NCBI GenBank assembly: GCA_026545765.1
Contig: CM048841.1
Location: forward strand, 88,766,636-88,830,635
Direction of reading: 5' to 3'
DNA: 64,000 nt
From: Plantago major
Taxonomy: Eukaryota > Streptophyta > Magnoliopsida > Lamiales > Plantaginaceae
The notes beneath the pieces were generated by a model that was not told the DNA's origin, did no database searches, and saw nothing but the letters and a program-made list of their open reading frames with translations. Below are positions 20,575 through 31,601 of this stretch, piece by piece; positions within the stretch are counted from its first letter, which is position 1; every line of letters starts with the position of its first letter. Position numbers and translations under genes: made by a program.

Positions 20575-22921
20575 TTATGACAACACCGACTGAACATTTG
20601 CACTTTCAGCCGAGATCCCTTCATCCTCCAAGTTATAGTCCTTCGGAACGAGGCCCTTCTTTTGGAGTTGGCCCACTGATGCATCGAACCCTTCTTGACG
20701 AGCCAAGTCATACTTGGTGTCCAAATGGAACTTATGAGCGTTCGAGTTTAAGTAGTCCCGGACAGCCTCAGTTCGAACAGTAAGCAGGTGCTCGAGCATG
20801 CGATCCTTGAAGTTCCGAGAGACCGCTGTGAGAACGTCCATACCATCCCTATACGCCTCCAAGTTCGTCTCCAAAGCTCGGATAGCACTCTTCAGCTTTT
20901 GATTTTCAGCCTCGACTTCCTTCAACGAGGCAAGGCTCTTCTTGTACTTCTCTTTATAAGCCATGGCCTTGCTCGCCTAGGCCTCTCTACTCGCCTCGGA
21001 CTTGGACAGATCCAATTCCAGTGAGGCCCTCCGACCTGCCACCTCAGAACAAGCTCGGACAGCAGCAGTAAGCTAAGAACGAAAATGGAAAAGTCCGAGT
21101 CAATAAAAGATGGCACTTACAAGATATTGAAAAATTAAGGAGCACATTCGGAACTAAGCATACCTTCCGATGAGCAGCAGCAAGCTCAGCAATCCTTTCC
21201 AACTCCGGAACCAAAGCCAACCGGCTCACCTCGGACTCAAGGTCCGAATCCTCAACCATTATCCCCTTACCCTTATTGGCTGGGGGATCGGACCTTCAGA
21301 TGAGCGCTTCTGCCCGCCCGGAGCGCTAGCCCCACTCACCGAGGCTTCTTTCAGAGCAGCCCTTGGAGGCTTCTTCGCCCCTTTACCAGTAGCCACTTTG
21401 CCCTTGTCCGGAGTGGGCATGGTCTACTTGCCTTCACCAGCTTCTACCCTCCGGAGATCCTCAGCTCGGAACGTAGCAGTGTTCCGAGGCTCTTCAATGG
21501 GGAGTGTAGTGCACGTCTTGATCAACTGGTCCCGGATGCCTTCTTCCACCTCCTCCTTCTGAGCAGCATTCTGCTTTCTCATGAGTGCCCTCATTGTAGA
21601 CATGATGTAATTGAACCAAAACTCTGCAAGGTCGACCAAATACAAGTTGAGTCCGAGTCACTTAATGAGAAAATGAGAAATTGATCATGCAAGTCCGAAG
21701 CAACACAAGTTAGACCAATAAAACAAGAAAACAAGCTAATGCCTCGGACTAAGGGAACGATCCGAATCACTTTCACTTATTGAAATCTTCCTTCCCGTCA
21801 AAAAAGCTAGGCCCCGAAAGGCCTGCTAGGTACGGAAGTGGTTAGCAAATAAGGCCCCGAAAGAAGTACTTTGTAGGCTCCTTGTTTCGATGCAGGGCTT
21901 GCATCCACAATGGTATGTTCCGGGCTGTGGGCCTCCAGTCCGGAAGCTTCCCCCGGAAGAACTTCTTGTTGAAGTCCCATTGGACTCTTTAGGCTTCAGA
22001 CGCCCCAGGTTTCAAGGCGGCTCAGACGAATATGTACTTTTGCCACCACTTGATCCCTATTGAGGAGATCGGATCCTTGAAAAAAGTATACGCTTGCCGA
22101 ACCACCAATGTATAAAAATACTGGTGAGTTTTGCTCTGGATCATGGAGAAGAGTTTGCGAAAATTATCAAATGTGATCGGAATGTCCTTATACTTGCAAA
22201 GGACTCCGAAGCACAAAAGATTCCCGAGCGAGTTCGGAATCACCTGGTGCGAGTTCAAAACATCCAACAGCTCGGATGTCACTGGAAGACGCCAGCCACA
22301 ATGCAACGAGGCCTCGTGCACACACATGTATCCGGGAGGCGGATTGTAGAATGCAAGAGTCTCGTCCGGAATCATGATCTCCCCGGACTTCGGAATTTCA
22401 TATCTCCTTCGGAGCTCATCGACCTCATCCGCAGTAATAGTCGAAGGACACGTAGGGAGGAGGTCATCCAAATTCATCTCCCCATCAGGGTCCGGATGAG
22501 TTACTTGCAGACGAGCCCGAGGGTACTTGATGCATACCACGTCATCCCCTTTATTTTTCCCCTCGGACGGCTGGTTTGCAACCGCCCGACTAGATCCTTG
22601 GGTCGAGCTTTCTCCACTCGAACGGCTTGCGCTCGGACGGTCGGAAATCTTGATCCGTTTCAACGGAGGAACATCCTCCTCCTCATTGTCATCTTCTTCT
22701 TCTTCTTCTTCTTCTTCTTCTTCTTCTTCTTCTTCTTCTTCTTCTTCTTCTCCTTCTTCTTCTTCCTCACTTTCTTCTTTTTCTCCCTTCTCCACATGTC
22801 TTTCTTCCGCATGACTCTCTTCCACTTTCTCGTCTTCGGACGACGAATCCAACTCCACGACTGTTTGGAGAGGAGCAACAACTCGGACTGTATCTTCCCT
22901 ACCAGCTTCGAACATGCCCAA
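20575..22921 (-). pseudogene. Antisense gene (aORF) of Tat-like copy 1, 'putative gypsy type transposon' domain
   Basis: Minus strand, so antisense to the retrotransposon. The main exon (22921-22022) encodes a Ser/acidic N-terminus with a long Glu run from a GAA repeat, then the PF04195-like block NPPPGYMCVHEASLHCGWRL, QVIPNSLGNLLCFGVLCKYK and the final IGIKWWQKYIFV. Further exons are 21623-21424 (FWFNYIMSTM; acceptor ccttgcag) and 21072-20575, with an intron at 21073-21163 (donor aag|gtatgc, acceptor ttcttag). The last exon is a coiled coil ending EGFDASVGQLQKKGLVPKDY. Stops occur between exons, so the copy looks inactive. Function is unknown. Confidence 0.65.
22688..22755. repeat. (TTC/GAA)n run encoding poly-Glu
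   Basis: A trinucleotide run, interrupted by one CTTCTCC unit, inside the aORF. On the minus strand it encodes about 20 consecutive Glu residues. On the plus strand it gives a spurious poly-Phe or poly-Ser frame. Confidence 0.9.
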
Positions 22922-24140
22922 CTCCGGGAGAGACTCCGAAGTATGTGCACTTCCTCAACATGGATCTCCTGCGGGTCCGGGATGAAAGGGATCTGATTAG
23001 GATTAATCCTAGTATTATAACCTAAGTTTCGACAAAGTTTTTGGATCTCTACCTGAAGTTCAGATTCGTTGCCTAGTTCGACGCGGATGTGGATTGCCTA
23101 TCGTCCGAGTAGATGTCTCATGAACCGTCATGACACCCTGCACATGCAAACACTCCGGGTAATCTTGCTTGTCCGGATATTTCGAACCAAGGACAATTAA
23201 ACGAGAAGATGGAGAGCTCACCTCGGATACTTCACCACTCCGATTCAAAAATTGTTCAGCTCCTCTTTGATCTCCAACATCACCAATGTCAACTTCCTCG
23301 GAAGTATCGGACCAGGACGCCGCTTCGGATGCGTAACTAGCAGCCTCGGAACAGTTTTGACTATCGCTCTCAACATCCTAGGGAAAGAAAGGGGATTCCT
23401 ATGAGATTTAAAGTTTAAAGTCCGAGAGTCCATTTATGTAACTTATGGTTAAAACCCAAAAGGGGTCAGAGAGAACTAAGTGTTGTCGGATGTAGTTAGT
23501 TCGAAGTTAGTACGCAGTTAGTACAAACAACTTAGAGGTTCCGAAGAGACCTACTACATACGTCCAAACGGACAACATACAACACTTATACGAACGAGAA
23601 AAACATGCAAAGAATTTCCAAAAGACAACTACTTTAACAAAATTGAAAGACAAGGAGAGAACACTTACTTGCAAAAACACAAGGGGTTAGATTGAAGGCA
23701 GTTAACTTCTTTGGATCGACCTGCTTTGCTTCGAACTCACTCCTTGATTTGGACTGCACTACAATTGCTTCGGATCACTCAAAAGCACTTCTGATTCACT
23801 CAGTTTGTGAAATTTCTCTCTCTAAAAGTGAAGAAATGAAAGCGACTGGTGCCCTATTTATAGAAGGATATTTCTAGAAGCCCAACCGTCACATCAATTT
23901 AGGATTAAATCTCGGCCGTCGATCAAAATTCATCCAACGGTATAGTTCAAATTACTAGGTGAAATGACGGATCCGTCCAAAATATTTATTTTACGACGAT
24001 TAGAATTCCAACAACACTTAGAACGTCGGAGATAGCACCCCATCCTCTTACGGATGGTTAGCTTTGTCTTAAGCACACGGACCCTCGTCCGTTCGGATGT
24101 CCCTACTCGGACAATACCGAAAAACTGATTCATAAACGAC
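22922..24140. other. Tat-like copy 1: region upstream of the antisense gene
   Basis: Minus-strand frames at 23433-23060 could be extra 5' exons of the antisense gene (Ser/Arg-rich; RRPGPILPRKLTLVMLEIKE), but they have no recognisable domain. From 23450 to 24140 no coding signal is seen. CGGAC/GTCCG motifs are frequent. If the antisense gene is transcribed, its promoter should lie here. Confidence 0.35.
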
Positions 24141-24530
24141 ACGGATTTTCATCCGTTCGGAGGTGATACCTCTTCCTCACTCGGACGGATAAATCATCAT
24201 AAACAACACGGATTCTCATCCGTTCAGAGGTGATACCTCTTCCTCACTCGGACGGATAAATCATCATAAACAACACGGATTCTCATCCGTTCGGAGGTGA
24301 TACCTCTTCCTCATTCGGACGGATAAATCACCATAAACAACACAGATTCTCATCCGTTCGGAGGTGATACCTCTTCCTCACTCGGACGGATAAATCATCA
24401 TAAACAACACAAATTCTCATCCGTTCGGAGGTGATACATCTTCCTCACTCGGACAGATAAATAATCATAAATGACATGGATTCTCATCCGTTCGGAGGTG
24501 ATCCCTCTTCCTCACTTGGATAGATAAATC
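24141..24530. repeat. 67-bp tandem repeat, about six units
   Basis: Units begin at 24141, 24208, 24275, 24342, 24409 and 24476, exactly 67 bases apart. Each carries CATCCGTTCGGAGGTGAT and CTCACTCGGACGGATAAATC, whose CCG/CGG blocks can pair within and between units. There are no spacers, so this is not a CRISPR array. Confidence 0.93.
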
Positions 24531-25185
24531 AACTATGTACGTCACGCGGACCCTAGTCCGTCCGGATTTCACTAATGGCTTACGGGTGTGGAGCTATGAA
24601 ATCGCCCGTAGGTCCTTATTTGGCTCCGAAGAGTTGATTAGTAAAAACAGTATCAACCCAATGTTTTTACAGATGGCTGATTTGATCTTAAAACTATACA
24701 AACTCTTGTCCGTTTGGACATCCCAAGTTGGATTATCAAGAATAACCAACTATGTACGTCACGCGGACCCTAGTCCGTACGGATTTCACTAATGTCTTAT
24801 GGGTGTGGAGCTATGAAATTGTCCATAGGTCTTTATTTGGCTCCGAAGAGTTGATTAGTAAAAACAGTATCAACCCAATCTTTTTACAGATGGCTGCTTT
24901 GATCTTAAAACTACACGGACTCTTGTCTGTTCGGACATCCCAAGTTGGATTATCCCGAATAATCAACTATGTACGTCATGTGGACCCTCGTCCGTCCGGC
25001 TGTCCTTAATGGCTTGCGGGTGTGGAGCTATGGAATCGCCCGTAGGCCTTATTTTGGAACTTCCGAAGAATCGATTAGTGAAAACAAGATAAGCCCAACC
25101 TTTTTACAGAAGGTGGATTTCTCTTCAAACCACACGGACTCTCGTCCATTCGGATGTCCTTAATCGGACAATCCCGGACAATCGA
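24531..25185. repeat. 217-bp tandem repeat, three units
   Basis: Units start at 24531, 24748 and 24965 with AACTATGTACGTCA. The first two are close copies and the third is more diverged. A frame of about 85 codons recurs in each unit because of the repeat; it is not a gene. The repeat directly follows the 67-bp array and precedes the PPT. Confidence 0.92.
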
Positions 25186-25366
25186 TTGTTAAATAACACG
25201 GACTCCCGTCCGTTTGGATGTCCTTCCGTGGACCATCCCGATTTCACCACTAACAAAAAGTGTCCCTTTCCTACGCCTCTCGAACCTACACTTAATCTCG
25301 CTTACAAATACTCCTTTTCACACTTACAGTCTGAGACCACACTCTCGGACTGTAAGAAAAGGGGTG

Positions 25367-25371
<5 letters not shown>

Positions 25372-25410
<39 letters not shown>
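25372..25410. repeat. (GA)n microsatellite
   Basis: An uninterrupted GA run of about 38 bases, inside Tat-like copy 1. Confidence 0.95.
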
Positions 25411-25412
<2 letters not shown>

Positions 25413-25545
25413 TTAAGCTAAGGACGACAAAAGGCACGGACTAAACACCTTTTTTCTTCTTATGAGGGACGGATTGAACGAAAAACAAAAATGTTCTCCA
25501 CACTTTAACTATAGTTCCACAACTATCTTCTACTAAAATACTTGG

Positions 25546-25561
25546 AAACTAGGGGGACATA
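25546..25561 (+). promoter_or_regulatory. Polypurine tract of Tat-like copy 1
   Basis: AACTAGGGGGACATA lies immediately before the LTR start TGTTGATG. The same tract, on the other strand, borders the 3' LTR of copy 2 at about 32739-32753. Confidence 0.88.
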
Positions 25562-26448
25562 TGTTGATGTGGAAATATGTCCAATCCGTCATAGATGCCT
25601 ATGGAACGAATCCTAAGGTGTTTCAAGCTGTCTAAGGTCCAAGGCCTCAAGGTCCGACCCGGAGGTCCGACCCTAAGGCCACCTTTGGTCCGACCCTCTT
25701 GAGTGAAACGATGAACTAGACCTCAAAGACAGTAGGTCCAACCCAAACCATGGTCCGAGAGCATGAAGGTCCGACCCGGACGATGATCTGGACATAAGTT
25801 TCTAACCTCATAAAGAACCAAGTGAACTGGCACCAAGAGAGAAAATAGGATTCTAGGCTATCAAGGTCCGAACAACTATGTCTTGTGGTTTATGGGAGTT
25901 GCTTTTAGACATGAGATTGTGACTTGGACCAGGCCCTCGGACCTACACTATCGGACGAAGGTCCGAGACGGACTTCAGGAGTCTCTAATTTCTCTCGGAG
26001 AATGACTAAACTACCCTCGAAAGCCCAAAAGGAAAATGGGTTAAGTCTTCTTAATGGGCCATTTGCTTGATAGAGCATTGTTGGCGCAATCCGAGCCTTA
26101 TGCTTTGCACGATCCAACGGAGCCCTTCCTCTTTGGGAGATCTCTACATATATGGCACACATTCCCATGCAAATGGTAAGTGAAGTTATCATTACGAACT
26201 AATCTCGATCACTATACAGAGCAGATCTTCAGTCTCTCTCAAGTAAAGTCTTTACCCGGTTTGACAAACTTGGTCTTCGGTCCTAACCTCCAAAGTTACT
26301 TGTGCAGGTTCTTACCCATTATTGCTTTGGACCTTGGAGTGCTTTGGACCCTAGCTTTGAACCTTGACTTGGGACGATTTGCAGTGATTTGGACTTAGGG
26401 CGACTTAGGAAGAACTTACTAAGCGTTTGGGGGACTTCACCCTCAACA
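25562..26448 (+). repeat. 3' LTR of Tat-like copy 1
   Basis: 887 bp bounded by TGTTGATG...CCCTCAACA. Length and both termini match the LTRs of copy 2 (888 and 871 bp), but the interior is well diverged, so this is a related subfamily. It contains several GGTCCGACC repeats (about 25630-25780). Confidence 0.8.
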
Positions 26449-26902
26449 TGGCTGATGTTCTGGCACGGAATTGTATGGTACCTAATACCTATGGAAAGCA
26501 AGAAATTCGGTAATTTTCAAAGGCGGCCCGCCTTCAATCTCGGATACTTTTGAAGTTCTGAAGTTTAATACATGGACTTGGATAAGAAACAGAGACTTGC
26601 TGAATCCTTCTTGCAACTTTACGGACTGGGAAAGATTCTCAAAAGTGGTGATGGACTTAAAGTAAGCAATTGTCTGCTAGTTGTGTTTAGAGAGCATGGG
26701 GATTGGTTTCTGTGAAGTTGGTAGTTGATGTCAAGCTGGTTGTGTTTTGCTGTGTATATGTTTGTATGTTTCTGGTTTGGTTCATGATTGCCTCTGAGGG
26801 CTGATAGAAGAACAAATTGTGTACTGTAATTGTGTGGGTTAGGCACAACTTGTGCTGATAACTCTTTATAATACATTTAACTTTTTCAAAAAAAAAAAAA
26901 AA
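26449..26902 (+). pseudogene. 3' tail of an L1-type LINE
   Basis: A plus-strand frame resembling the extreme C-terminus of plant LINE ORF2 proteins (FEVLKFNTWTWIRNRD, CNFTDWERFSKVVMDLK) is followed by a 3' untranslated region and an A-run at about 26889-26901. Only the tail is present. It abuts the LTR at 26448 without an obvious target duplication. Confidence 0.6.
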
Positions 26903-27744
26903 TTAGTTGCATGTATCATTGTGTACGTGCTAGCTTGTTTGTCACGTCCTTCTCAGTGGTATCTGATGTGAAGATTTATGTAAGATTAAAAATGGGAACT
27001 ATTTAAAATCACATCGATCGATCTATCACCCTTTACTCATTAAAATAGCTGCGCGTAATCCCCCGTGTAGGTAAAAAAAACCAATGATTGGCACCTGAAA
27101 TTAAATTAGAACTGGTAAAATCAAAATGGATTCTAGTGAAAGTAATATGTGGATTATTAATAAGACTCACGTACAATTGTAAATTAAAATTAGAACTGGT
27201 AAAAAGGAAATGCCTTCAGCCTTTTTTATACATAAATAAGCGATTTACTCTGATGTATGAATTTTTCTGGAACACACTGTCACTGTGTATCATATATATT
27301 TGCACATATTGCATCGATCTTTTGGTCGGGTCCATAACAATTTCAGATGCTAAACTGAAAGTACCATAAAAACGAAAATGCGTTTGTTGTCAAGAGCTAT
27401 AATACGTGCAAACTTTATTTTTTGGTTGCTTAATAATAGTTGATCCTACTAGCTAAAAGTAAAATGTATTGAAAATGAGGGCATGATTTACTTTCAATTA
27501 AAAATAAGTTTGAAATAATTTTTTATATAAAATATAAGTCATAGTATAAAAATATTTAAAGGTATACATTGAATTATTTGAAAGAGACTGCACAACCCAT
27601 GTATAACAATCACGGTAGGCATATCAATAATCACCAACTGCAAAATAACATATAAAAAAGTAGTTAGTATTGAAGATAAAATAATTGAATTTTGATATTT
27701 TAAAGTTAGAGTGATTTAATATAATAATTAAAACATACCTCAAA
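26903..27744. other. Non-coding, AT-rich
   Basis: No gene seen. A direct repeat containing 'aaattagaactggtaaaa' occurs at about 27102 and 27188. The left terminus (3' end) of the Helitron should lie in this stretch, but I could not find a convincing CTRR end with hairpin. Confidence 0.5.
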
Positions 27745-28230
27745 ACTTTCTAAACACCTCTTTGTACACGACGTTGGTCGTCGTATCTATTGGATTGCTT
27801 TCCTCATCCAAAGCTAAAACGTTGAGACCTTTCTTGCTTATGACTCTAGAAAATGCCACATAGAGCTAACCATGACTGAAAACAGGTTATGGGAGATAGG
27901 GTATAACATTAGATAACGATTGTCCCTGACTCTTGTTGATAGTCATCGCATAACAAACTGATATATGAAATTTCCTTCGCTGAAATCTAATAGGAAACTT
28001 GGTAAGATCGGAAGGTGTGAGTACCATCCTAGGTATAAAAACCTTAACTCCAACGTTCTTCTCATGTATGGTCTTCGCCTCAATAACGTGATTGCCAAAT
28101 GCAGTAACAATCAACAGAGTTCCATTTCAAAACTCTGCGGACTAATCAATGTTCCTAAGAAGCATAATTATACGACAACCCACCATAAGTCGAATTATAT
28201 AATTTGGTATTCCAGAAGTCCTAATAGTGT
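27745..28230 (-). pseudogene. Helitron helicase C-terminus
   Basis: Encodes FPIRFQRRKFHISVCYAMTI NKSQGQSL, the PIF1-like helicase motif V/VI region, then after an in-frame TAG the sequence LYVAFSRVISKKGLNVLALD and the terminal VVYKEVFRKF with a stop near 27745. The TAG stands where QLYVA(L)SRV is usual (Gln to stop). Confidence 0.85.
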
Positions 28231-28560
28231 TTAGAAATTCGATTATATATATACACATCTTCTCTATTGACGATATCATCTTCATCAAGGCATATACCAT
28301 CGGAACTCATGAACACGTTGGCATCTCCAGGTAAAAGAGACATGATATAATCACTGAATTCCTGGACTATCTCATTGGTCGGAGCAAGAATAACTCTATC
28401 CTCGAAGTATCGACCATCGTCGACATGGTCTAACATGCTAGGATATGTGCTCTCAACTATTGTAATAATTGGATGAATCAAAATATCATCAGGCAATTTG
28501 AATTCTAACTCACCATCATTACCACGACCAACTTCACCATCTCCAACCTTCAACAACCAA
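28221..28560 (-). pseudogene. Helitron helicase middle segment
   Basis: A 111-codon frame: FKLPDDILIHPIITIVESTY, YFEDRVILAPTNEIVQEFSD, YIMSLLPGDANVFMSSDGIC. This matches the region between Walker B and the C-terminal motifs of Helitron helicases. It continues on both sides in other frames. Confidence 0.85.
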
Positions 28561-28710
28561 TCAACAAACTCCCTAATGCTCTCTATCTCAGCATGCGAGC
28601 GGCCAAACTGTAATTGAATAACATAAATCTAAACATACCTGAAAACTGATAATTTATATGCATTTAAAATATATAAATTGTACTTGAAAACTGATAATTA
28701 ATATAAAATG

Positions 28711-28908
28711 TTAGAAAAATACCTGCAGGCGCGTGTTGTTAGTAAGATTCAACAAACGACACGAACTCCAAAGCTTCTTCGATGAGCAGTGAGATGCGTG
28801 GACTATTACATGCCTGCTACCCTTAGGTATGACTGGCAGTATCTGTCTGAAATCCCCCACAAAAAATGACAACCAATCCATCAAAAGGCTTGTTCGATTC
28901 TCTACCAT
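28711..28908 (-). pseudogene. Helitron helicase motif II/III segment
   Basis: Encodes FFVGDFRQILPVIPKGSRHV, the conserved GGDFRQ(I/V)LPV block, then LWSSCRLLNLTNNTRLQ. The gap to the next piece (28561-28710) is AT-rich and probably an intron remnant. Confidence 0.85.
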
Positions 28909-29015
28909 GTTGACCTCTAATTATGTCCCTTAGACTGCGATCCAAGAGCCTCAAAACAAAACCTATCATTCCCGGGTGCCTCATCCAAAATTATTAACTT
29001 TGTATTCTTCAAGAG

Positions 29016-29515
29016 TCATGTACGATCGTTGTCGGGGGTTATACTACTACACGCGGTAGTTTCATCAACCTGCAAAGGAATACTAAATCTTGAGTGTGCA
29101 GTATGGCTACCAGGAAGAAGTAAAGAACATATACCACTCGATGCATCTGGGAGAACAATATCACGTCTACCACGTAATACAGAACGCAGTGTCTTCCACA
29201 AAAATGTCTTTCTTGTGCCACCGTAACCATATAGAAAGAAAACTCCGCAAGGACCATAATCAACTGCATCCATAATAGTATGGTACACATTCCTTTGCTC
29301 ATCGGTGAGAGATGGATACAAACGGTTATGCTGCTCAATCATATCATCAACAACGTACAACATTTCTTCAAGTATCAAATTATTCATACCATTATCTATG
29401 ACTGCAATGTCGGGCATGGGCATACCTTCAATCTGACTCAAGCTGAATCCATTCCTAGAAAGGAACTCTTCTATTTCAACAAGAGCAAATTTCCTGAATT
29501 GTTCTTCATTTAGCT
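29016..29515 (-). pseudogene. Helitron helicase N-terminus with altered Walker A
   Basis: Contains LTDEQRNVYHTIMDAVDYGP and FFLYGYGGTRKTFLWKTLRS. The usual GGTGKT is GGTRKT here, a Gly to Arg change that should abolish ATP binding. SGICSLLLPGSHTAHSRFSI, the expected motif Ia region, follows. Confidence 0.88.
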
Positions 29516-29547
29516 CGAGCCCAAAATTGAAATTTAGAGAAATATTA

Positions 29548-30639
29548 AATAATATTGAGAAAATTCTTTTTTACACTAATAACTTTTGCCCGTTTTTTAA
29601 CTTACCCCACAACCTTTTTTTTTTTTACATTTCACACCAAAACGTTTAGCAAAATTTTGACGTTACACTAAAAATTGACGGCCGTTAAGTTTGTATTTTA
29701 AATCACACCAAAACCTTTTCAAAAATTTTCACCCGCTACCAAAATATTTTTCAAGTTTTTTAAATCACACCAGAACCTTTCTTGATTGGTTTGAGTTATC
29801 AAAATATTTGTTCGCATGAATTGTTTGGGGTTGCTGGTCTAGTGGTGGTAGGATTATGCATCATATTCACCGTGACTTTTGCTTTTTACAATCAAATTCT
29901 TCATAGAATTTGTTGGTTCAATGTAGAGATTTAAGGCACTACATATGTGCCTCTGTCAATTGTGTATCTTCCTTCGTTTGGATCTAAAAAAAGACATAAA
30001 GCTACTCATATATGTGGAATGAGCATATATTTTTGGAGCCTTCTTTTTTTATAATTTATCAAAGCAACTAGGAGAGATAGAATGTTAAGAGAGTTCGAAC
30101 ACTTAGTTTTATAGATAGAAAAAAACATATGTATGCCAAATAATATTCTAATAAATTTTGTCATGCATTATCCGTGTACTCTGGAATTTGACATTCACCA
30201 GATAATTATGCAGTATCTTATTGTTATATTTATCATAAAAGAAAATTATTGTTATATTTAGCAAACAAAGGAAGAAACTGTATTTGGTAGACAACATACA
30301 CTAGTTTATCAGTTTATGGAATGAATGATAAGAGTTAGATCATTCTCTTTTAAGTTTGATAGATGCTCGTTAATATTGCCTCAAGTGATATTTATTTTGG
30401 AATTAAGTTCAATGCATAACAATAAAAATAATAATAACAACTATAATAACAATAACGACGACGACGGCGGCAACAACAACAACAAGAACAATATTATATG
30501 GGATAGGAAGTTTATTGTTTAGCTTATGTGGTTGTAAAGTAAAGTGTCATTGTTGGTCTGTGACTCACATTGTAATCCTTGTTTTCCTTCTGGTGTTCTT
30601 TTGGTTGGAATAAAATTTTAAAATTTTCAAAAAAAAAAA

Positions 30640-30674
<35 letters not shown>

Positions 30675-30884
30675 GAAAGGTTCTGGTGGCGAGTACAAGT
30701 TATTTCAAAGATTTTGGTGTAATTTAAAAATAAGTTAACAGTAACGTAACGGCCATCCAACCTTTCTGTAAAGTCAAATTTTTTATAAACTTTTTGGTGT
30801 AAAATGCAAAAAAATAAAAGGTTATAGTGTAAACTCAAATTAGCCCAAAACGTTTTAGTGTAAAAAAAATTCCTCAATAATATT
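29548..30884. mobile_element. Non-autonomous MULE-like element with 9-bp TSD
   Basis: The element spans 29557-30875 (1319 bp). It is flanked by identical AATAATATT copies (29548-29556 and 30876-30884). Its ends form long imperfect terminal inverted repeats of roughly 250 bp, starting GAG(G/A)AA..TTTTTTACACTAA. A 9-bp duplication with long TIRs is diagnostic of Mutator-like elements. No transposase is present. It interrupts the Helitron between the Rep-side and helicase-side coding pieces. Confidence 0.85.
30419..30672 (+). repeat. Low-complexity and poly(A)-(ATT)n tract inside the MULE
   Basis: AAT/AAC/GAC-rich triplet repeats (30419-30490) are followed by a 3'-UTR-like stretch ending in an A-run (30629-30639) and then (TTA)n up to about 30670. 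An A-run followed by a microsatellite looks like the 3' end of a retrotransposed or captured transcript. Confidence 0.55.
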
Positions 30885-31046
30885 TAAACTTTACTGTAAA
30901 AAAATTCATTCGAATACGATATAGAAATTTATACCAAGGATTATTCAACTTCCTTCACATAATGTATTGGATGTTGTCAAATAGATACTCCCATGTATTT
31001 TCTCAAACATGAACATGCCTAGACATACTATCAGACTGGAGAACAA

Positions 31047-31490
31047 ATGTCGAAGGGAGCGTCTGGAACCCCAAAAACTTGCTTCCTTAATAGCATAAAT
31101 ATATTATTTGTCGTCATTGAGCAACCCCAAAGTGTAGCATGCATCGCGGTATGTTGGATGAACAACACCATCCATAGTTCGCAAATCCTCATAGAAAGTA
31201 TAACCCCTAATGTGATTCAACATTACATGTGGATCTCTGTAATTGATATAATATCCCATAATACGCCATACAGCCTCATATGCAGATACGTACCTGTAGG
31301 CAATATAATCCATCACCTCATTCTCCACAGTTATTTTTGTGCCTATCCTATCCACACCCTTATTGACATACTTGAACAGATACTTGATTGAATTGGTCTT
31401 ATTGCACCATTCAACATTTATGTGCACCTGGTACTTCATCAACGAGAAGGGATTATACGAAACAATAAACCTATTAAGGAATAGTGAAAC
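31047..31490 (-). pseudogene. Helitron segment after the Rep domain
   Basis: Encodes FSLMKYQVHINVEWCNKTNS, IKYLFKYVNKGVDRIG and YVSAYEAVWRIMGYYINYRD, the strongly conserved post-Rep block of plant Helitrons. A likely intron lies at its upstream side (about 31471-31601; donor aatag|gtgcaa). Confidence 0.88.
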
Positions 31491-31601
31491 AACTTATTCT
31501 TAAATGGAATATAATTTAATACACGTCACAATCAAATTCGATAAAGATAAATGGAATATAATTTAATATTTAAATAGTGATAAGTAATAATAAATTGCAC
31601 C

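Larger units (their letters stand above)
20541..26448 (+). mobile_element. Tat-like Gypsy element, copy 1, 5'-truncated
   Basis: Plus-strand orientation is given by a PPT (aactagggggacata) directly before an 887-bp LTR (25562-26448). The same PPT-LTR junction occurs in copy 2. The body contains an intron-bearing gene on the opposite strand (20575-22921) and a block of tandem repeats before the PPT. No gag-pol, 5' LTR or PBS is found, so the left limit is arbitrary. Antisense genes between pol and the 3' LTR are known from Tat-lineage elements such as Grande and Retand, hence the assignment. Confidence 0.65.

Noticed and set aside
22094..22996. 300-codon plus-strand frame with a long Phe run
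   Set aside because: It is the complement of the antisense-gene exon; the Phe run comes from the GAA/TTC repeat, and the conserved domain is on the minus strand.
24141..24530. Regular 67-bp repeat considered as a CRISPR array
   Set aside because: Units are contiguous with no unique spacers, and the context is plant retrotransposon DNA.
24535..25163. Three successive overlapping 64-85-codon frames of similar sequence
   Set aside because: They arise from the 217-bp tandem repeat, each starting at the same point of the unit, and have no domain or gene structure.
27088..27369. 93-codon plus-strand frame
   Set aside because: AT-rich intergenic sequence with an internal direct repeat; no domain, promoter or splice context.
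29828..29872. tRNA-like A-box (GGTCTAGTGGT) inside the MULE
   Set aside because: The rest of a tRNA (anticodon arm, B-box, acceptor pairing) could not be built.
30325..30522. 65-codon frame with Asn/Asp repeats
   Set aside because: Driven by AAT/AAC/GAC triplet repeats, with no domain.
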